Assembly: GCF_000307025.1 (NCBI RefSeq)
Contig: NC_018584.1
Span: 372,001-436,000 of the forward strand
DNA from: Listeria monocytogenes ATCC 19117
GTDB taxonomy: Bacteria; Bacillota; Bacilli; Lactobacillales; Listeriaceae
Direction: 5' to 3'
DNA length: 64,000 nt
The notes under the pieces were generated by a model that searched no databases, had not been told where the DNA came from, and saw only the letters and a list, made by a program, of their open reading frames with translations. Shown here piece after piece: positions 35,201 through 43,512 of the stretch. How positions within the stretch are numbered: position 1 is the first letter of the stretch; the number at the start of each line of letters is the position of its first letter. Both the position numbers and the translations under genes were made by a program.

Positions 35201-35965
35201 ATGTTTCCATTTGAAAGACAAAACAAAATAATTCATCTACTAGACCAAAATAGCAAAATAACTGTACCAGAATTAAGTCGTATCTTGGATGTCTCGATTA
35301 GTACCATCCGAAATGATTTATCTTCATTAGAAGAAAGCGGGATGATTAAAAAAGTACACGGGGGTGCGGTACTTTTAAAGAGTGAAGAGAAATTTACTAA
35401 TTTTAATGACCGGATTATTCGCAACATCGAAGAAAAAGAAGCGATTGCGAAAGAAGCGGCGACTTTAGTAAAAAACAATCAAACGATTATTCTTGATGCC
35501 AGCTCGACTGCACTGGCGCTTGCAAAAGAGTTACATGGTTTTTCAAGGCTGACTGTCATTACAAGTGGACTCTACACAGCAATCGAACTAAAAGACAACC
35601 CGAATATCAGCGTTATTTTAACTGGCGGGATTGTGACGACGAACTCTTTTACACTGGAAGGGATTCTTGGCGCGAATTTAATTGAAAACATCCATGCCGA
35701 TTTATGTTTTATGTCAGCAAAAGGTTTTACAATGGAAGAAGGCTTAACTGATTTCAACATTTATGAAACTGAACTAAAACGACTTCTTGCTAAACGTACT
35801 AACAAATTGATCGCACTTTTAGATCATACAAAAATGGGCGTAATCTCCACCGCGAGCATTACAGCAGCAGAAAACATCGATTTACTAATTACAGATAACA
35901 AAATAAATAAAGCATTATATAAAAAATTCCAAGATGCAGGACTTCCTGTCAAAATTGCGGAATAA
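35201..35965 (+). CDS. golR: DeoR-family repressor of the gol operon
   Basis: The protein has 254 residues. It has the DeoR helix-turn-helix at about 20-45 (VPELSRILDVSISTIRNDLSSLEESG), KVHGGAVLL, and the sugar-phosphate sensing domain (ILDASSTALALAKEL, TSGLYTAIEL, FMSAKGFTMEEGLTDFN). AAGGAGGGCG before the ATG. Divergent from dhaM. The L. innocua counterpart is a repressor relieved by dihydroxyacetone-P. Confidence 0.92.
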   Translation: MFPFERQNKIIHLLDQNSKITVPELSRILDVSISTIRNDLSSLEESGMIKKVHGGAVLLKSEEKFTNFNDRIIRNIEEKEAIAKEAATLVKNNQTIILDASSTALALAKELHGFSRLTVITSGLYTAIELKDNPNISVILTGGIVTTNSFTLEGILGANLIENIHADLCFMSAKGFTMEEGLTDFNIYETELKRLLAKRTNKLIALLDHTKMGVISTASITAAENIDLLITDNKINKALYKKFQDAGLPVKIAE

Positions 35966-35979
35966 AATAGAAATTGAAA

Positions 35980-36015
35980 CTCTTTGGGCGACAATTGGTT
36001 CAAAGAGATTTTTTT
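35980..36015 (+). terminator. Terminator after golR
   Basis: CTCTTTG (35980-35986) pairs with CAAAGAG (36001-36007), followed by a seven-T tract. Confidence 0.7.
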
Positions 36016-36030
36016 GATAGGAGATTGAAA

Positions 36031-36441
36031 ATGGATTATATTATTACAACTGATTTACCAAATGCGGAGGAATTTGTTAAACTTCGAGTAGATGCTGGTC
36101 TTAGTTTCCGATCTATTGAAGTTTCACGTCAGGCTCTGTTGAAGAGTGTGTATTTTGTGGGGCTACGTTCGAAGGAGGACAATGCACTTATTGGCATGGG
36201 GCGGCTCGTTGGTGATGGAATTATGTTCATCGTTTCTGATATAGCAGTGCTTCCGGAATTTCAAGGTAATGGTTATGGAAAACTAATTATGACCCATATT
36301 AAAAACTATATAGATTCGAATTTAGATAAAACTGCTTGTGTTACATTACTTGCCGATGTACCAGCAGATGGTTTATACAAACAATTTGGTTTTCGAGAGT
36401 CCGCACCAGCTTCAATCGGAATGATTTACCAAATGAAATGA
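36031..36441 (+). CDS. GNAT-family N-acetyltransferase
   Basis: The protein has 136 residues from ATG 36031 (TAGGAGAT 6 nt upstream). An upstream frame extension to 35974 runs through the golR terminator and is rejected. [33 protein letters not shown] contains the acetyl-CoA site (Q/RxxGxG/A: QGNGYGK) and YKQFGFRES ends the fold. Substrate unknown. Flanked by terminators on both sides, so monocistronic. Confidence 0.85.
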   Translation: MDYIITTDLPNAEEFVKLRVDAGLSFRSIEVSRQALLKSVYFVGLRSKEDNALIGMGRLVGDGIMFIVSDIAVLPEFQGNGYGKLIMTHIKNYIDSNLDKTACVTLLADVPADGLYKQFGFRESAPASIGMIYQMK

Positions 36442-36475
36442 AAACAGCTCGGGGACGCCCTCAAGCTGTTTTTTT
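36442..36475 (+). terminator. Terminator after the acetyltransferase gene
   Basis: AAAACAGCT pairs with AGCTGTTTT, with an inner GGG/CCC, followed by a T tract. Confidence 0.85.
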
Positions 36476-36538
36476 ATGTTTCTGGTGATAAGAAAATGGG
36501 AACAAGATACTATTAAACTTTTTGTCAGGGGGAGCAAG

Positions 36539-38308
36539 ATGAAATCCAAAGGGAGACTGTTTTTGTACGTTGTTTTGGCGTTGTCGATTGTTATTGGGAC
36601 GAATGTATTTATAAAAATAGACGCACATGCAGCCGCTGCACCACCAGCTGCAATCAGCCAGATTTTTCCCGATGATGCTTTAGCGACAGAAATTCAAACT
36701 ACACTCGGAAAGTCTAGTACAGCAGAGGTTGTCACTCAAACAGATTTAGATACTATTAATTCATTAACCCTTACTTCTAAAGGTATCAGCTCCCTAGAAG
36801 GTATGAACTACTTGACCAATTTAGGAACTTTAATTTTAACTGGTAATCAAGTAAGCGATATTTCGCCACTTAAAGGCTTAACTAACTTGACCATGCTTCA
36901 GCTGAGTGGAAATCCGATTAGCGACATTAGCGCACTTAGTAACTTGAAAAACTTACAAGCTCTAGATATTAACGACGCGCAAGTTACTGACATCACGCCA
37001 CTGAGCGGTTTAACAAATCTAAAGGGTTTAGGCTTATATAATAATCAATTGGAGAACCTTAGTGGAGTAAATAGTTTACATCAACTCCGCTCCTTAAATG
37101 TTAGTAATAATAAGCTTACGAACCTAGATGAGCTACAAGCGCTAAGCAATTTAAGCGTTCTATATGCAAATGAAAACCAAATTAACAATCTTCAGGGGCT
37201 AAGTAATTTAAATAACCTTTTCTTGCTTGATTTATCAGCGAACCAAATTGTGGATACTACTCCACTCGCTGGCTTAACTAAGGTACAAACATTATACGTA
37301 TCAAACAATCAAATTAGTGATGTAACTGGTCTTTCGAGTTTAATAAATCTAGATTGGCTCGATATAAGCCAAAATAAAATTAGTAACATTAGACCTTTAA
37401 ACAGTTTAACGAAGCTAACAATTATTCAAATGACTAATCAATTAATCGTAAACGAACCGATAAGTTTCGAAAGCACTGTAACGATTCCTAATTTAATAAA
37501 AAACATTGCGGAACAAACGATTGATCCCGATACAATTAGCGATAACGGTGTGTATGCGAATGAAGCTGTTACATGGAATTTACCTAGTTATATTCCTAAA
37601 GTCAGCTACACCTTTATTGAACGTGATACGATTGGTAATGCAACTGGAAATTTCAGTGGGACTGTAGAACAACCATTAGTACAATATTTTAAAGCAACTT
37701 TCAATATTGACGGGCAAGAAACAACGGAAAATGTCGAAACAGGGACACTTTTACAAGAACCACCAACCCCAGTCAAAGAGGGTTATACATTTAACGGATG
37801 GTATGATGCTGAAACAGGTGGAACAAAATGGGACTTTACAGCCGATACGATGCCAGCAAATGATATAACGTTGTATGCCCAGTTTAGTATTAATAGTTAT
37901 ACCGCAACTTTTGATGTAGATGGCGTCATTTCTACTCAAGCGGTAGAGTATCAAGGTTTACTGGAAGAGCCACCAGCGCCAACTAAGGATGGTTATACAT
38001 TTAAAGGTTGGTATGATGCCAAAACTGGTGGAACAAAATGGGACTTCACAAACAATCAAATGCCAGCAAATGATATAACCTTGTATGCCCAGTTTAGTAA
38101 AGATGCATCTTCTGGTGGGGACGGTGGAGGAACCGATGAAGGTGGAGGTAACTCTGAAAATAGTACAGAGGGAGCTCCTAATACGAGTGATATAGATACT
38201 ATAAACCACATCGTACTACCAGCAACAGGAGATGACCATGTGCTTTTTCCAATCTTTATTGGAACATTTCTTACGAGTTTAGCATTACTTACACTTAGAA
38301 GAAAATAA
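36539..38308 (+). CDS. LPXTG internalin-family LRR protein
   Basis: The protein has 589 residues from ATG 36539 (GGGGGAGC 6 nt upstream); the ATG at 36476 lies just after a terminator and adds a non-signal sequence. Order: signal peptide ([18 protein letters not shown] ... AHAAA); cap ([20 protein letters not shown]); about 10 LRRs of 22 residues (LTNLxxLxLxxNQISDITPL), the classical InlA-family repeat; Ig-like LRR-adjacent domain (about 335-410); two Listeria-Bacteroides repeats ([30 protein letters not shown]); Gly/Ser-rich linker; LPATGDDH, membrane segment, RRK. A sortase A substrate. I do not recall an internalin between golR and the acyl-CoA synthetase gene in the reference strain, so this is probably variable between lineages. 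Confidence 0.9.
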   Translation: MKSKGRLFLYVVLALSIVIGTNVFIKIDAHAAAAPPAAISQIFPDDALATEIQTTLGKSSTAEVVTQTDLDTINSLTLTSKGISSLEGMNYLTNLGTLILTGNQVSDISPLKGLTNLTMLQLSGNPISDISALSNLKNLQALDINDAQVTDITPLSGLTNLKGLGLYNNQLENLSGVNSLHQLRSLNVSNNKLTNLDELQALSNLSVLYANENQINNLQGLSNLNNLFLLDLSANQIVDTTPLAGLTKVQTLYVSNNQISDVTGLSSLINLDWLDISQNKISNIRPLNSLTKLTIIQMTNQLIVNEPISFESTVTIPNLIKNIAEQTIDPDTISDNGVYANEAVTWNLPSYIPKVSYTFIERDTIGNATGNFSGTVEQPLVQYFKATFNIDGQETTENVETGTLLQEPPTPVKEGYTFNGWYDAETGGTKWDFTADTMPANDITLYAQFSINSYTATFDVDGVISTQAVEYQGLLEEPPAPTKDGYTFKGWYDAKTGGTKWDFTNNQMPANDITLYAQFSKDASSGGDGGGTDEGGGNSENSTEGAPNTSDIDTINHIVLPATGDDHVLFPIFIGTFLTSLALLTLRRK

Positions 38309-38311
38309 AGG

Positions 38312-38343
38312 AAAAAGCAGCTGCATAACGCAGCTGCTTTTTT
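38312..38343. terminator. Bidirectional terminator between internalin and synthetase gene
   Basis: AAAAAGCAGCTGC, loop ATAAC, GCAGCTGCTTTTTT form a perfect stem with T/A tracts on both sides, serving the two convergent genes. Confidence 0.9.
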
Positions 38344-38348
38344 GAAAC

Positions 38349-39875
38349 TTATTTTTTCAATTCTCGTTCCATCTGCAAACGTTGTACTTTCATTGTTGCA
38401 GTACGAGGGATTTCATCATATTTCATGACAATTGGCTCATTCATATGTGGTAGGTCAGAAACTGCGTCCCACCATGCATCCCAATTCATTTCTTTATCAT
38501 CATGAACTGCGATAATTGGTTGCGGGCTGCCATTTTCACCACGGATAATGACAACTTCATCTAAGAAAGTCAGCGTATCAAGCAGTTTATCTTCAATTGC
38601 GAGTGTACTATCAATTGTTTCTACTAAATCGACTTGACGATCTTGCAAGAATAACCGGCCTTGTTCATCTTTCATACCATAATCGCCGCTATCCCACCAA
38701 GGTCCGTACACATTCTCTTCAAAACGAGCTTCTTCTTTGTAATAAGTAAGCGCGCGACCTTTGGAAAGCATTTGAATATTACCACTAACCCCAGCTGGAA
38801 CAGGATTACCATCTTGGTCAACAATCCGAACTTCTGTTAAACCAGGAACACCAATTCCCATATCGCGCGCATTTAGCGTTTCAATGGATTGAAGCGTATG
38901 ACCACGTAAAATCATCGGACCACATTCACTTTGTCCATAAATTTGTAAGAAAATTGGTTTTTTATATTCGGAAGTACGAAGGAAAACCGCCATTGTTTCT
39001 TTATTAATCGCATCAAAAGTAGAATGATAAAATTTGATACTTTGGAAAACGTCTGGTTTTTCACGAGCAAGTGACGCCCATTGAACAAAATGATTTGGAT
39101 GCGTTTCGAGTACGTACGGTTTGTATTCGCGTAGCACTTTTTCGACGTTCGCTTTAGTCGGATTGGCAATTGGCAGAAGCGGGAAACCGAGCGACATCAA
39201 GGATGAAACACCAATATTAAAACGAGAATGTACTGGTGAGATATGGAAAGCTACAAGCCCTCTTGGTTTGATGAAATTAAGAATACGTCGTTGGTATTTC
39301 GTTCTCCAACCCATCGAATTCGCAGAGTGAGCGATTAATTTTGGCACACCAGTTGTTCCAGAAGTGTGAGTCATATAAGCAATCATATCTTTTGGTAATT
39401 CTTCTTGTTCGCATGTGTAGCCATCTAGTGGCGCTTTAAACAATTGTTCAGCATTGATCAATCTACTGTCTGGTAAATTGTTTAACTGATGACTTTTCTC
39501 AGAAGTCTCAGAATCAAAAAGTAACCAAGGTTGGTCAAGGCGATTAACAAAAATATCAATAGTAGACGCTGGAAGATGCGGGGAAACCATGATTGGCACG
39601 GCACCAATATAAGAAATCGCAACTGCTAAAATATAAGAATCGAATTTGGCAGATTTATATACGATTACTTTTTCTTCTTTGCGTACACCGAATTTATGTA
39701 GATGAGCTGCTTTTTGGATAATAGCCTCTTCACATTTTTTGTAAGTAGTGTGAAGGCCTAATTCAGGAAAAGTAACAAGCTCTTCATCAAAATGGATGGG
39801 CATTTCTGGATAGCGTTCAGCAGATTTTTTGAAATTGGTATAGAGGTTAAGTGGTTCGTACTTTTTTATCGTCAT
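38349..39875 (-). CDS. AMP-forming acyl-CoA synthetase/ligase family protein
   Basis: The protein has 508 residues with GGAG 9 nt before the ATG. YMTHTSGTTGVPKLIAHS is the AMP-binding loop; YGQSECGP is the A5 motif and WWDSGDYGMKDEQGRLF the A7/A8 region; the C-terminal lysine region is TATMKVQRLQMER. The family adenylates a carboxylic acid and forms a thioester. The substrate is not known. It is divergent from frdA across a 236-bp region with a perfect palindrome. Confidence 0.85.
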   Translation of the reverse strand: MTIKKYEPLNLYTNFKKSAERYPEMPIHFDEELVTFPELGLHTTYKKCEEAIIQKAAHLHKFGVRKEEKVIVYKSAKFDSYILAVAISYIGAVPIMVSPHLPASTIDIFVNRLDQPWLLFDSETSEKSHQLNNLPDSRLINAEQLFKAPLDGYTCEQEELPKDMIAYMTHTSGTTGVPKLIAHSANSMGWRTKYQRRILNFIKPRGLVAFHISPVHSRFNIGVSSLMSLGFPLLPIANPTKANVEKVLREYKPYVLETHPNHFVQWASLAREKPDVFQSIKFYHSTFDAINKETMAVFLRTSEYKKPIFLQIYGQSECGPMILRGHTLQSIETLNARDMGIGVPGLTEVRIVDQDGNPVPAGVSGNIQMLSKGRALTYYKEEARFEENVYGPWWDSGDYGMKDEQGRLFLQDRQVDLVETIDSTLAIEDKLLDTLTFLDEVVIIRGENGSPQPIIAVHDDKEMNWDAWWDAVSDLPHMNEPIVMKYDEIPRTATMKVQRLQMERELKK

Positions 39876-39952
39876 ATGGCGATGCTCCTTTAATATTTGA
39901 TGTTGCTATTATATCACTTTGTGGAAATAATGAGGAGTAGTAATAGAAAACA

Positions 39953-39968
39953 TTTACATCATTGTAAA
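39953..39968. promoter_or_regulatory. 16-bp perfect palindrome in the synthetase/frdA region
   Basis: TTTACATCATTGTAAA is a perfect dyad. TGTAAA recurs at 39975 and at 40020. It lies about 80 bp upstream of the frdA -10 and near the synthetase promoter, so it may control both. Confidence 0.5.
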
Positions 39969-40039
39969 AAAATCTGTAAATTGCTTTTTTTCTTATTTTG
40001 GAAAATTCGCCTGATGACCTGTAAAGATATCTCAATTAG

Positions 40040-40048
40040 TGATATAAT
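40040..40048 (+). promoter_or_regulatory. Extended -10 of frdA
   Basis: TGATATAAT at 40040-40048. It is set in an inverted repeat GTGAT (40039) ... ATCAC (40060). The -35 region TGTAAA is poor, in keeping with an activated or extended -10 promoter. Confidence 0.5.
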
Positions 40049-40111
40049 ATGTTAATATAATCACAAACTATTGGTCTAGGGGAAAATTTTCAAAAAAGTG
40101 GAGGTACGAAA

Positions 40112-41632
40112 ATGAAAAAAAGGTTAGCTACAACTTTCATCATGCTACTATCGCTTGCATTAATTATCGCAGGTTGTGGCAGCAATAACACAAGCAAAAG
40201 TGACACGGAGAAAACAAAAGAAAAAGAAAAAACAGAAGTTACATCGGGAGCGTCAAAAACTAGCTACACAGATCCATCCGAATTAAAAGATAAATATGAT
40301 ATCGTTATTGTTGGTGCAGGTGGTGCAGGAATGTCCGCAGCACTAGAAGCAAAAGCGAAAGGCATGAACCCAGTAATCCTTGAAAAAATGCCACTAGCAG
40401 GCGGAAACACAATGAAAGCCTCTTCTGGTATGAACGCCTCTGAAACTAAATTCCAAAAAGAAGAAGGAATTAATGATAGCAACGACAAATTTTACGAAGA
40501 AACATTAAAAGGTGGTCACGGAACAAACGATAAAGCAATGCTTCGTTTTTTCGTAGACAATTCCGCCAGCGCCATTGACTGGTTGGATTCCATGGACATT
40601 AAATTAAACAACTTAACTATCACAGGCGGAATGAGCGAAAAACGTACGCACCGTCCTGAAGATGGCTCGGCTGTTGGTAAATACTTAGTAGACGGTTTAC
40701 TAAAAAATGTTCAAGAACAAAAAATCCCAGTTTTCGTTAACGCAGACGTAAAAGAAATTACACAAAAAGACGGAAAAGTAACTGGCGTGAAAGTAAAATT
40801 AAACAATAAAGACGAAAAAACAATTAGTTCGGATGCAGTAGTTGTCACAACTGGTGGCTACGGAGCTAATAAAGATATGATTGAAAAAGAACGTCCAGAC
40901 TTAAAAGGATATGTAACAACGAACCAAGAAGGAAGTACTGGCGACGGTATTAAAATGATCGAAAAACTTGGTGGAACAACAGTGGATATGGATCAAATTC
41001 AAGTTCACCCAACTGTTCAACAAGATAAATCTTACCTCATCGGTGAAGCCGTTCGAGGTGAAGGTGCGATTTTAGTCTCTCAAGAAGGTAAACGTTTCGG
41101 AAACGAATTAGACACACGTGATAACGTTACAGCTTCCATCAACAAATTACCAGAAAAATCCGCGTACCTAGTATTTGATTCAGGCGTGAAAGACCGCGTC
41201 AAAGCTATCGCGCAATATGAAGAAATGGGCTTTGTGGAAGAAGGTAAAACAATTGATGAATTAGCCGGCAAAATCAATGTACCAAAAGAAGAGCTAACTA
41301 AAACATTAGATACTTGGAATGCAAGTGTGAAAAACAAAAAAGACGAAGCATTCGGCAGAACAACCGCAATGGATAATGATTTATCTAAAGCACCATATTA
41401 CGCAATCAAAATCGGACCAGGAATTCATTACACAATGGGTGGCGTAAAAATCAATACAAATACAGAAGTTTTAGACAAAGACGGTAAACCAATCACAGGC
41501 CTATTTGCTGCGGGAGAAGTAACTGGTGGCTTGCACGGGGAAAACCGTATTGGCGGAAACTCTGTCGCTGAAATCATTATTTTCGGACGTCAAGCTGGCG
41601 ACAAATCAGCAGAATTTGTAAAAGCACAATAA
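40112..41632 (+). CDS. frdA: Flavocytochrome-c/fumarate-reductase-type lipoprotein (FrdA)
   Basis: The protein has 506 residues. It has a lipoprotein signal MKKRLATTFIMLLSLALIIAGC with the lipobox cysteine at 22, a Lys/Glu linker, then the FAD domain (DIVIVGAGGAGMSAALEAKAKG; LEKMPLAGGNTMKASSG) and the fumarate-reductase core (HPTVQQ, GEAVRGEGAILVSQEGKRFGNE, LHGENRIGGNSVAE). The L. monocytogenes protein Lmo0355 is known as a surface fumarate reductase tied to flavin-based extracellular electron transfer. TSGAS (residues 44-48) in the linker resembles the ApbE/FmnB flavinylation motif. It should sit on the outer face of the membrane. GTGGAGG before the ATG. Confidence 0.88.
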   Translation: MKKRLATTFIMLLSLALIIAGCGSNNTSKSDTEKTKEKEKTEVTSGASKTSYTDPSELKDKYDIVIVGAGGAGMSAALEAKAKGMNPVILEKMPLAGGNTMKASSGMNASETKFQKEEGINDSNDKFYEETLKGGHGTNDKAMLRFFVDNSASAIDWLDSMDIKLNNLTITGGMSEKRTHRPEDGSAVGKYLVDGLLKNVQEQKIPVFVNADVKEITQKDGKVTGVKVKLNNKDEKTISSDAVVVTTGGYGANKDMIEKERPDLKGYVTTNQEGSTGDGIKMIEKLGGTTVDMDQIQVHPTVQQDKSYLIGEAVRGEGAILVSQEGKRFGNELDTRDNVTASINKLPEKSAYLVFDSGVKDRVKAIAQYEEMGFVEEGKTIDELAGKINVPKEELTKTLDTWNASVKNKKDEAFGRTTAMDNDLSKAPYYAIKIGPGIHYTMGGVKINTNTEVLDKDGKPITGLFAAGEVTGGLHGENRIGGNSVAEIIIFGRQAGDKSAEFVKAQ

Positions 41633-41670
41633 GAACCCATACACCATAGTGATGTGATTAATAGAAAATA

Positions 41671-41715
41671 AAAACTTGTTAGGACGCCTTAAACAGACGT
41701 TTTAGCAAGTTTTTT
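41671..41715 (+). terminator. Terminator after frdA
   Basis: AACTTGTTAGGACG pairs with CGTTTTAGCAAGTT with G.T pairs, then a T tract. Confidence 0.75.
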
Positions 41716-41835
41716 ATTGGCTAAATAGCGCGTTAGTGTAGTACTATGGATGGGTAACAACTGAGATATATACACTGATAAATTAGCAGCGTTTAAGCTA
41801 AATTTGTTAGTTTGTTAAAATAAGGAGGAAATAGT

Positions 41836-42852
41836 ATGTTGAAAATGGGTTTTATCGGAAACGGAAAAAGTACGAATAGATATCATTTACCATTTATTTT
41901 AGAGCGGGATAATATTGAAGTGAAGACGATTTATAATCGAAATCCCAAAACAGCCACATGGGACAAAATTGAAGGGGTTCACTATACAACCGACTTAGAC
42001 GAGCTGTTAAAAGACCCAGAAATCCAGTTAATTACCATCTCTACAACACAAAGCTCTCACTTCGACTATGCCAAAATGGTGTTAGAAAACGGCAAAAATG
42101 TGCTTGTTGAAAAACCATTTATGATGACATACGCTGAAGCGAAAGAAATTTTCGAACTAGCTAAAGAACGTGGTTTACTCGTTCAATGCTACCAAAATCG
42201 TCGTTTCGATTCCGATTTCCTTACAGCACAAAAAGTAATTGAAAGTGGAAAATTAGGCGATTTATTGGAAGTAGAAATGCATTATGACTATTTCCGTCCA
42301 GAAATCCCAGAGTCGGTTCATGAATTTAAATTCTACGACAGTTATTTATACGGTCACGGCTGCCATACAATCGACCAAGTACTTTCTTACTTCGGCAAAC
42401 CGGACAACATCCATTATGACGTGCGCCAACTGCTCGGCGAAGGACGAATGAACGATTATTTCGACCTTGATTTATATTATGGCGTAACAAAAGTATCCGT
42501 AAAATCAAGCTATTTCCGTATAAAAGCTCGTCCAAGCTTTGTCCTTTACGGCAAAAAAGGTATGTTTACAAAAGAAACAAAAGACCGCCAAGAAGAACAT
42601 TTAAAACTATTTTACATGCCAAGTAATCCAGACTTTGGAATCGATTTACCAGAGCATTACGGAACGCTTACGTATGTTGATGATGCCGGAGTTTGGCATG
42701 AGGAGAAAGTAATCTCTGAGGTTGGCGACTACGGCCGCGTTTATGATGGTTTGTATGATGCAATTATTAACGGGAAACCAAAACAAGTAACTGACGAAGA
42801 AACCTTGCTACAAATGGAGATTTTAGAAAAAGGCGTCGAAGCTTGTAAATAA
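41836..42852 (+). CDS. Gfo/Idh/MocA-family oxidoreductase
   Basis: The protein has 338 residues with AAGGAGGAA before the ATG. The Rossmann start MGFIGNGKSTNRYHLPFI and NVLVEKPFMMTYAEA (the EKP catalytic lysine motif) are typical; GCHTIDQVLSYF follows. These enzymes oxidise sugars or inositols with NAD(P). It stands alone between two terminators, so the substrate cannot be inferred from context. Confidence 0.88.
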   Translation: MLKMGFIGNGKSTNRYHLPFILERDNIEVKTIYNRNPKTATWDKIEGVHYTTDLDELLKDPEIQLITISTTQSSHFDYAKMVLENGKNVLVEKPFMMTYAEAKEIFELAKERGLLVQCYQNRRFDSDFLTAQKVIESGKLGDLLEVEMHYDYFRPEIPESVHEFKFYDSYLYGHGCHTIDQVLSYFGKPDNIHYDVRQLLGEGRMNDYFDLDLYYGVTKVSVKSSYFRIKARPSFVLYGKKGMFTKETKDRQEEHLKLFYMPSNPDFGIDLPEHYGTLTYVDDAGVWHEEKVISEVGDYGRVYDGLYDAIINGKPKQVTDEETLLQMEILEKGVEACK

Positions 42853-42854
42853 TG

Positions 42855-42895
42855 AAAAATTGTCCGCGGGAGCAAGCTTGCGGGCAATTTTTTTT
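42855..42895 (+). terminator. Terminator after the oxidoreductase gene
   Basis: AAAAATTGTCCGC (42855-42867) pairs with GCGGGCAATTTTT (42880-42892), followed by Ts. Confidence 0.85.
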
Positions 42896-42976
42896 GGATA
42901 AAAATGATTGATTTCGTTCATATAAACAACCAAAATAGCTCTAAAAATGAACTTTTTGCATAATACACCCATAATA

Positions 42977-43032
42977 TTGAATGAAGTCGTTCAGCGTGAT
43001 ATAGTGTAATCAACAAGTGAAGCGCTTACTTT
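42977..43032 (+). promoter_or_regulatory. Promoter and CcpA-like site of the fructose-type PTS operon
   Basis: TTGAAT (42977-42982), 17-bp spacer, TATAGT (43000-43005). Just downstream, around the start of transcription, GTGAAGCGCTTACT (43017-43030) has the cre core AAGCGCTT and near-dyad flanks, with mismatches in the first three consensus positions. Carbon catabolite repression is the likely meaning. Confidence 0.6.
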
Positions 43033-43052
43033 GTTGAGAGAGGATGTGGATT

Positions 43053-43499
43053 ATGAATATATCGAATTTAATTAATGAAGACCGAATTATTTTTGATAAT
43101 CGTATTCAAACAAAACAATTATTATTTGAAAAAGTAGCAGAAGTACTAGGTGAAGAAGGTTCTATAACAAATCCAAAAAAATTTATACGTGACTTATATA
43201 AACGAGAAGAAGAAACTTCTACTGGAATTGAAGATGGTTTTGGCATCCCTCATGCAAAAAGTAAATATGTAAAAGAACCATTGATTGTTTTTGTTCATTC
43301 TGGCATTATAAATGATTATTTTGGATTAGATGATTCACCGATTGAATGTAGTTTTCTTATTGGTGTTCCGAAAAAAGCCACAGATGTTCACTTGCAAATC
43401 CTAAGTGAACTATCGAGGAAGTTAATGAACAAAGAATTTCGTGAAAAATTAAAAAATTCCAAAAACAAAACGGAAATTATAACAATTTTATCGAACTAA
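43053..43499 (+). CDS. PTS fructose/mannitol-family EIIA
   Basis: The protein has 148 residues from ATG 43053, 9 nt after AGAGAGG; the ATG at 43044 is part of that site. GFGIPHAKSKYVKEP has the phospho-acceptor His67. It receives phosphate from HPr and gives it to the EIIB domain encoded 13 bp downstream. First gene of a four-gene operon with EIIBC, aldolase and DeoR regulator. Confidence 0.92.
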   Translation: MNISNLINEDRIIFDNRIQTKQLLFEKVAEVLGEEGSITNPKKFIRDLYKREEETSTGIEDGFGIPHAKSKYVKEPLIVFVHSGIINDYFGLDDSPIECSFLIGVPKKATDVHLQILSELSRKLMNKEFREKLKNSKNKTEIITILSN

Positions 43500-43512
43500 G
43501 GAGGCGTTTCAC

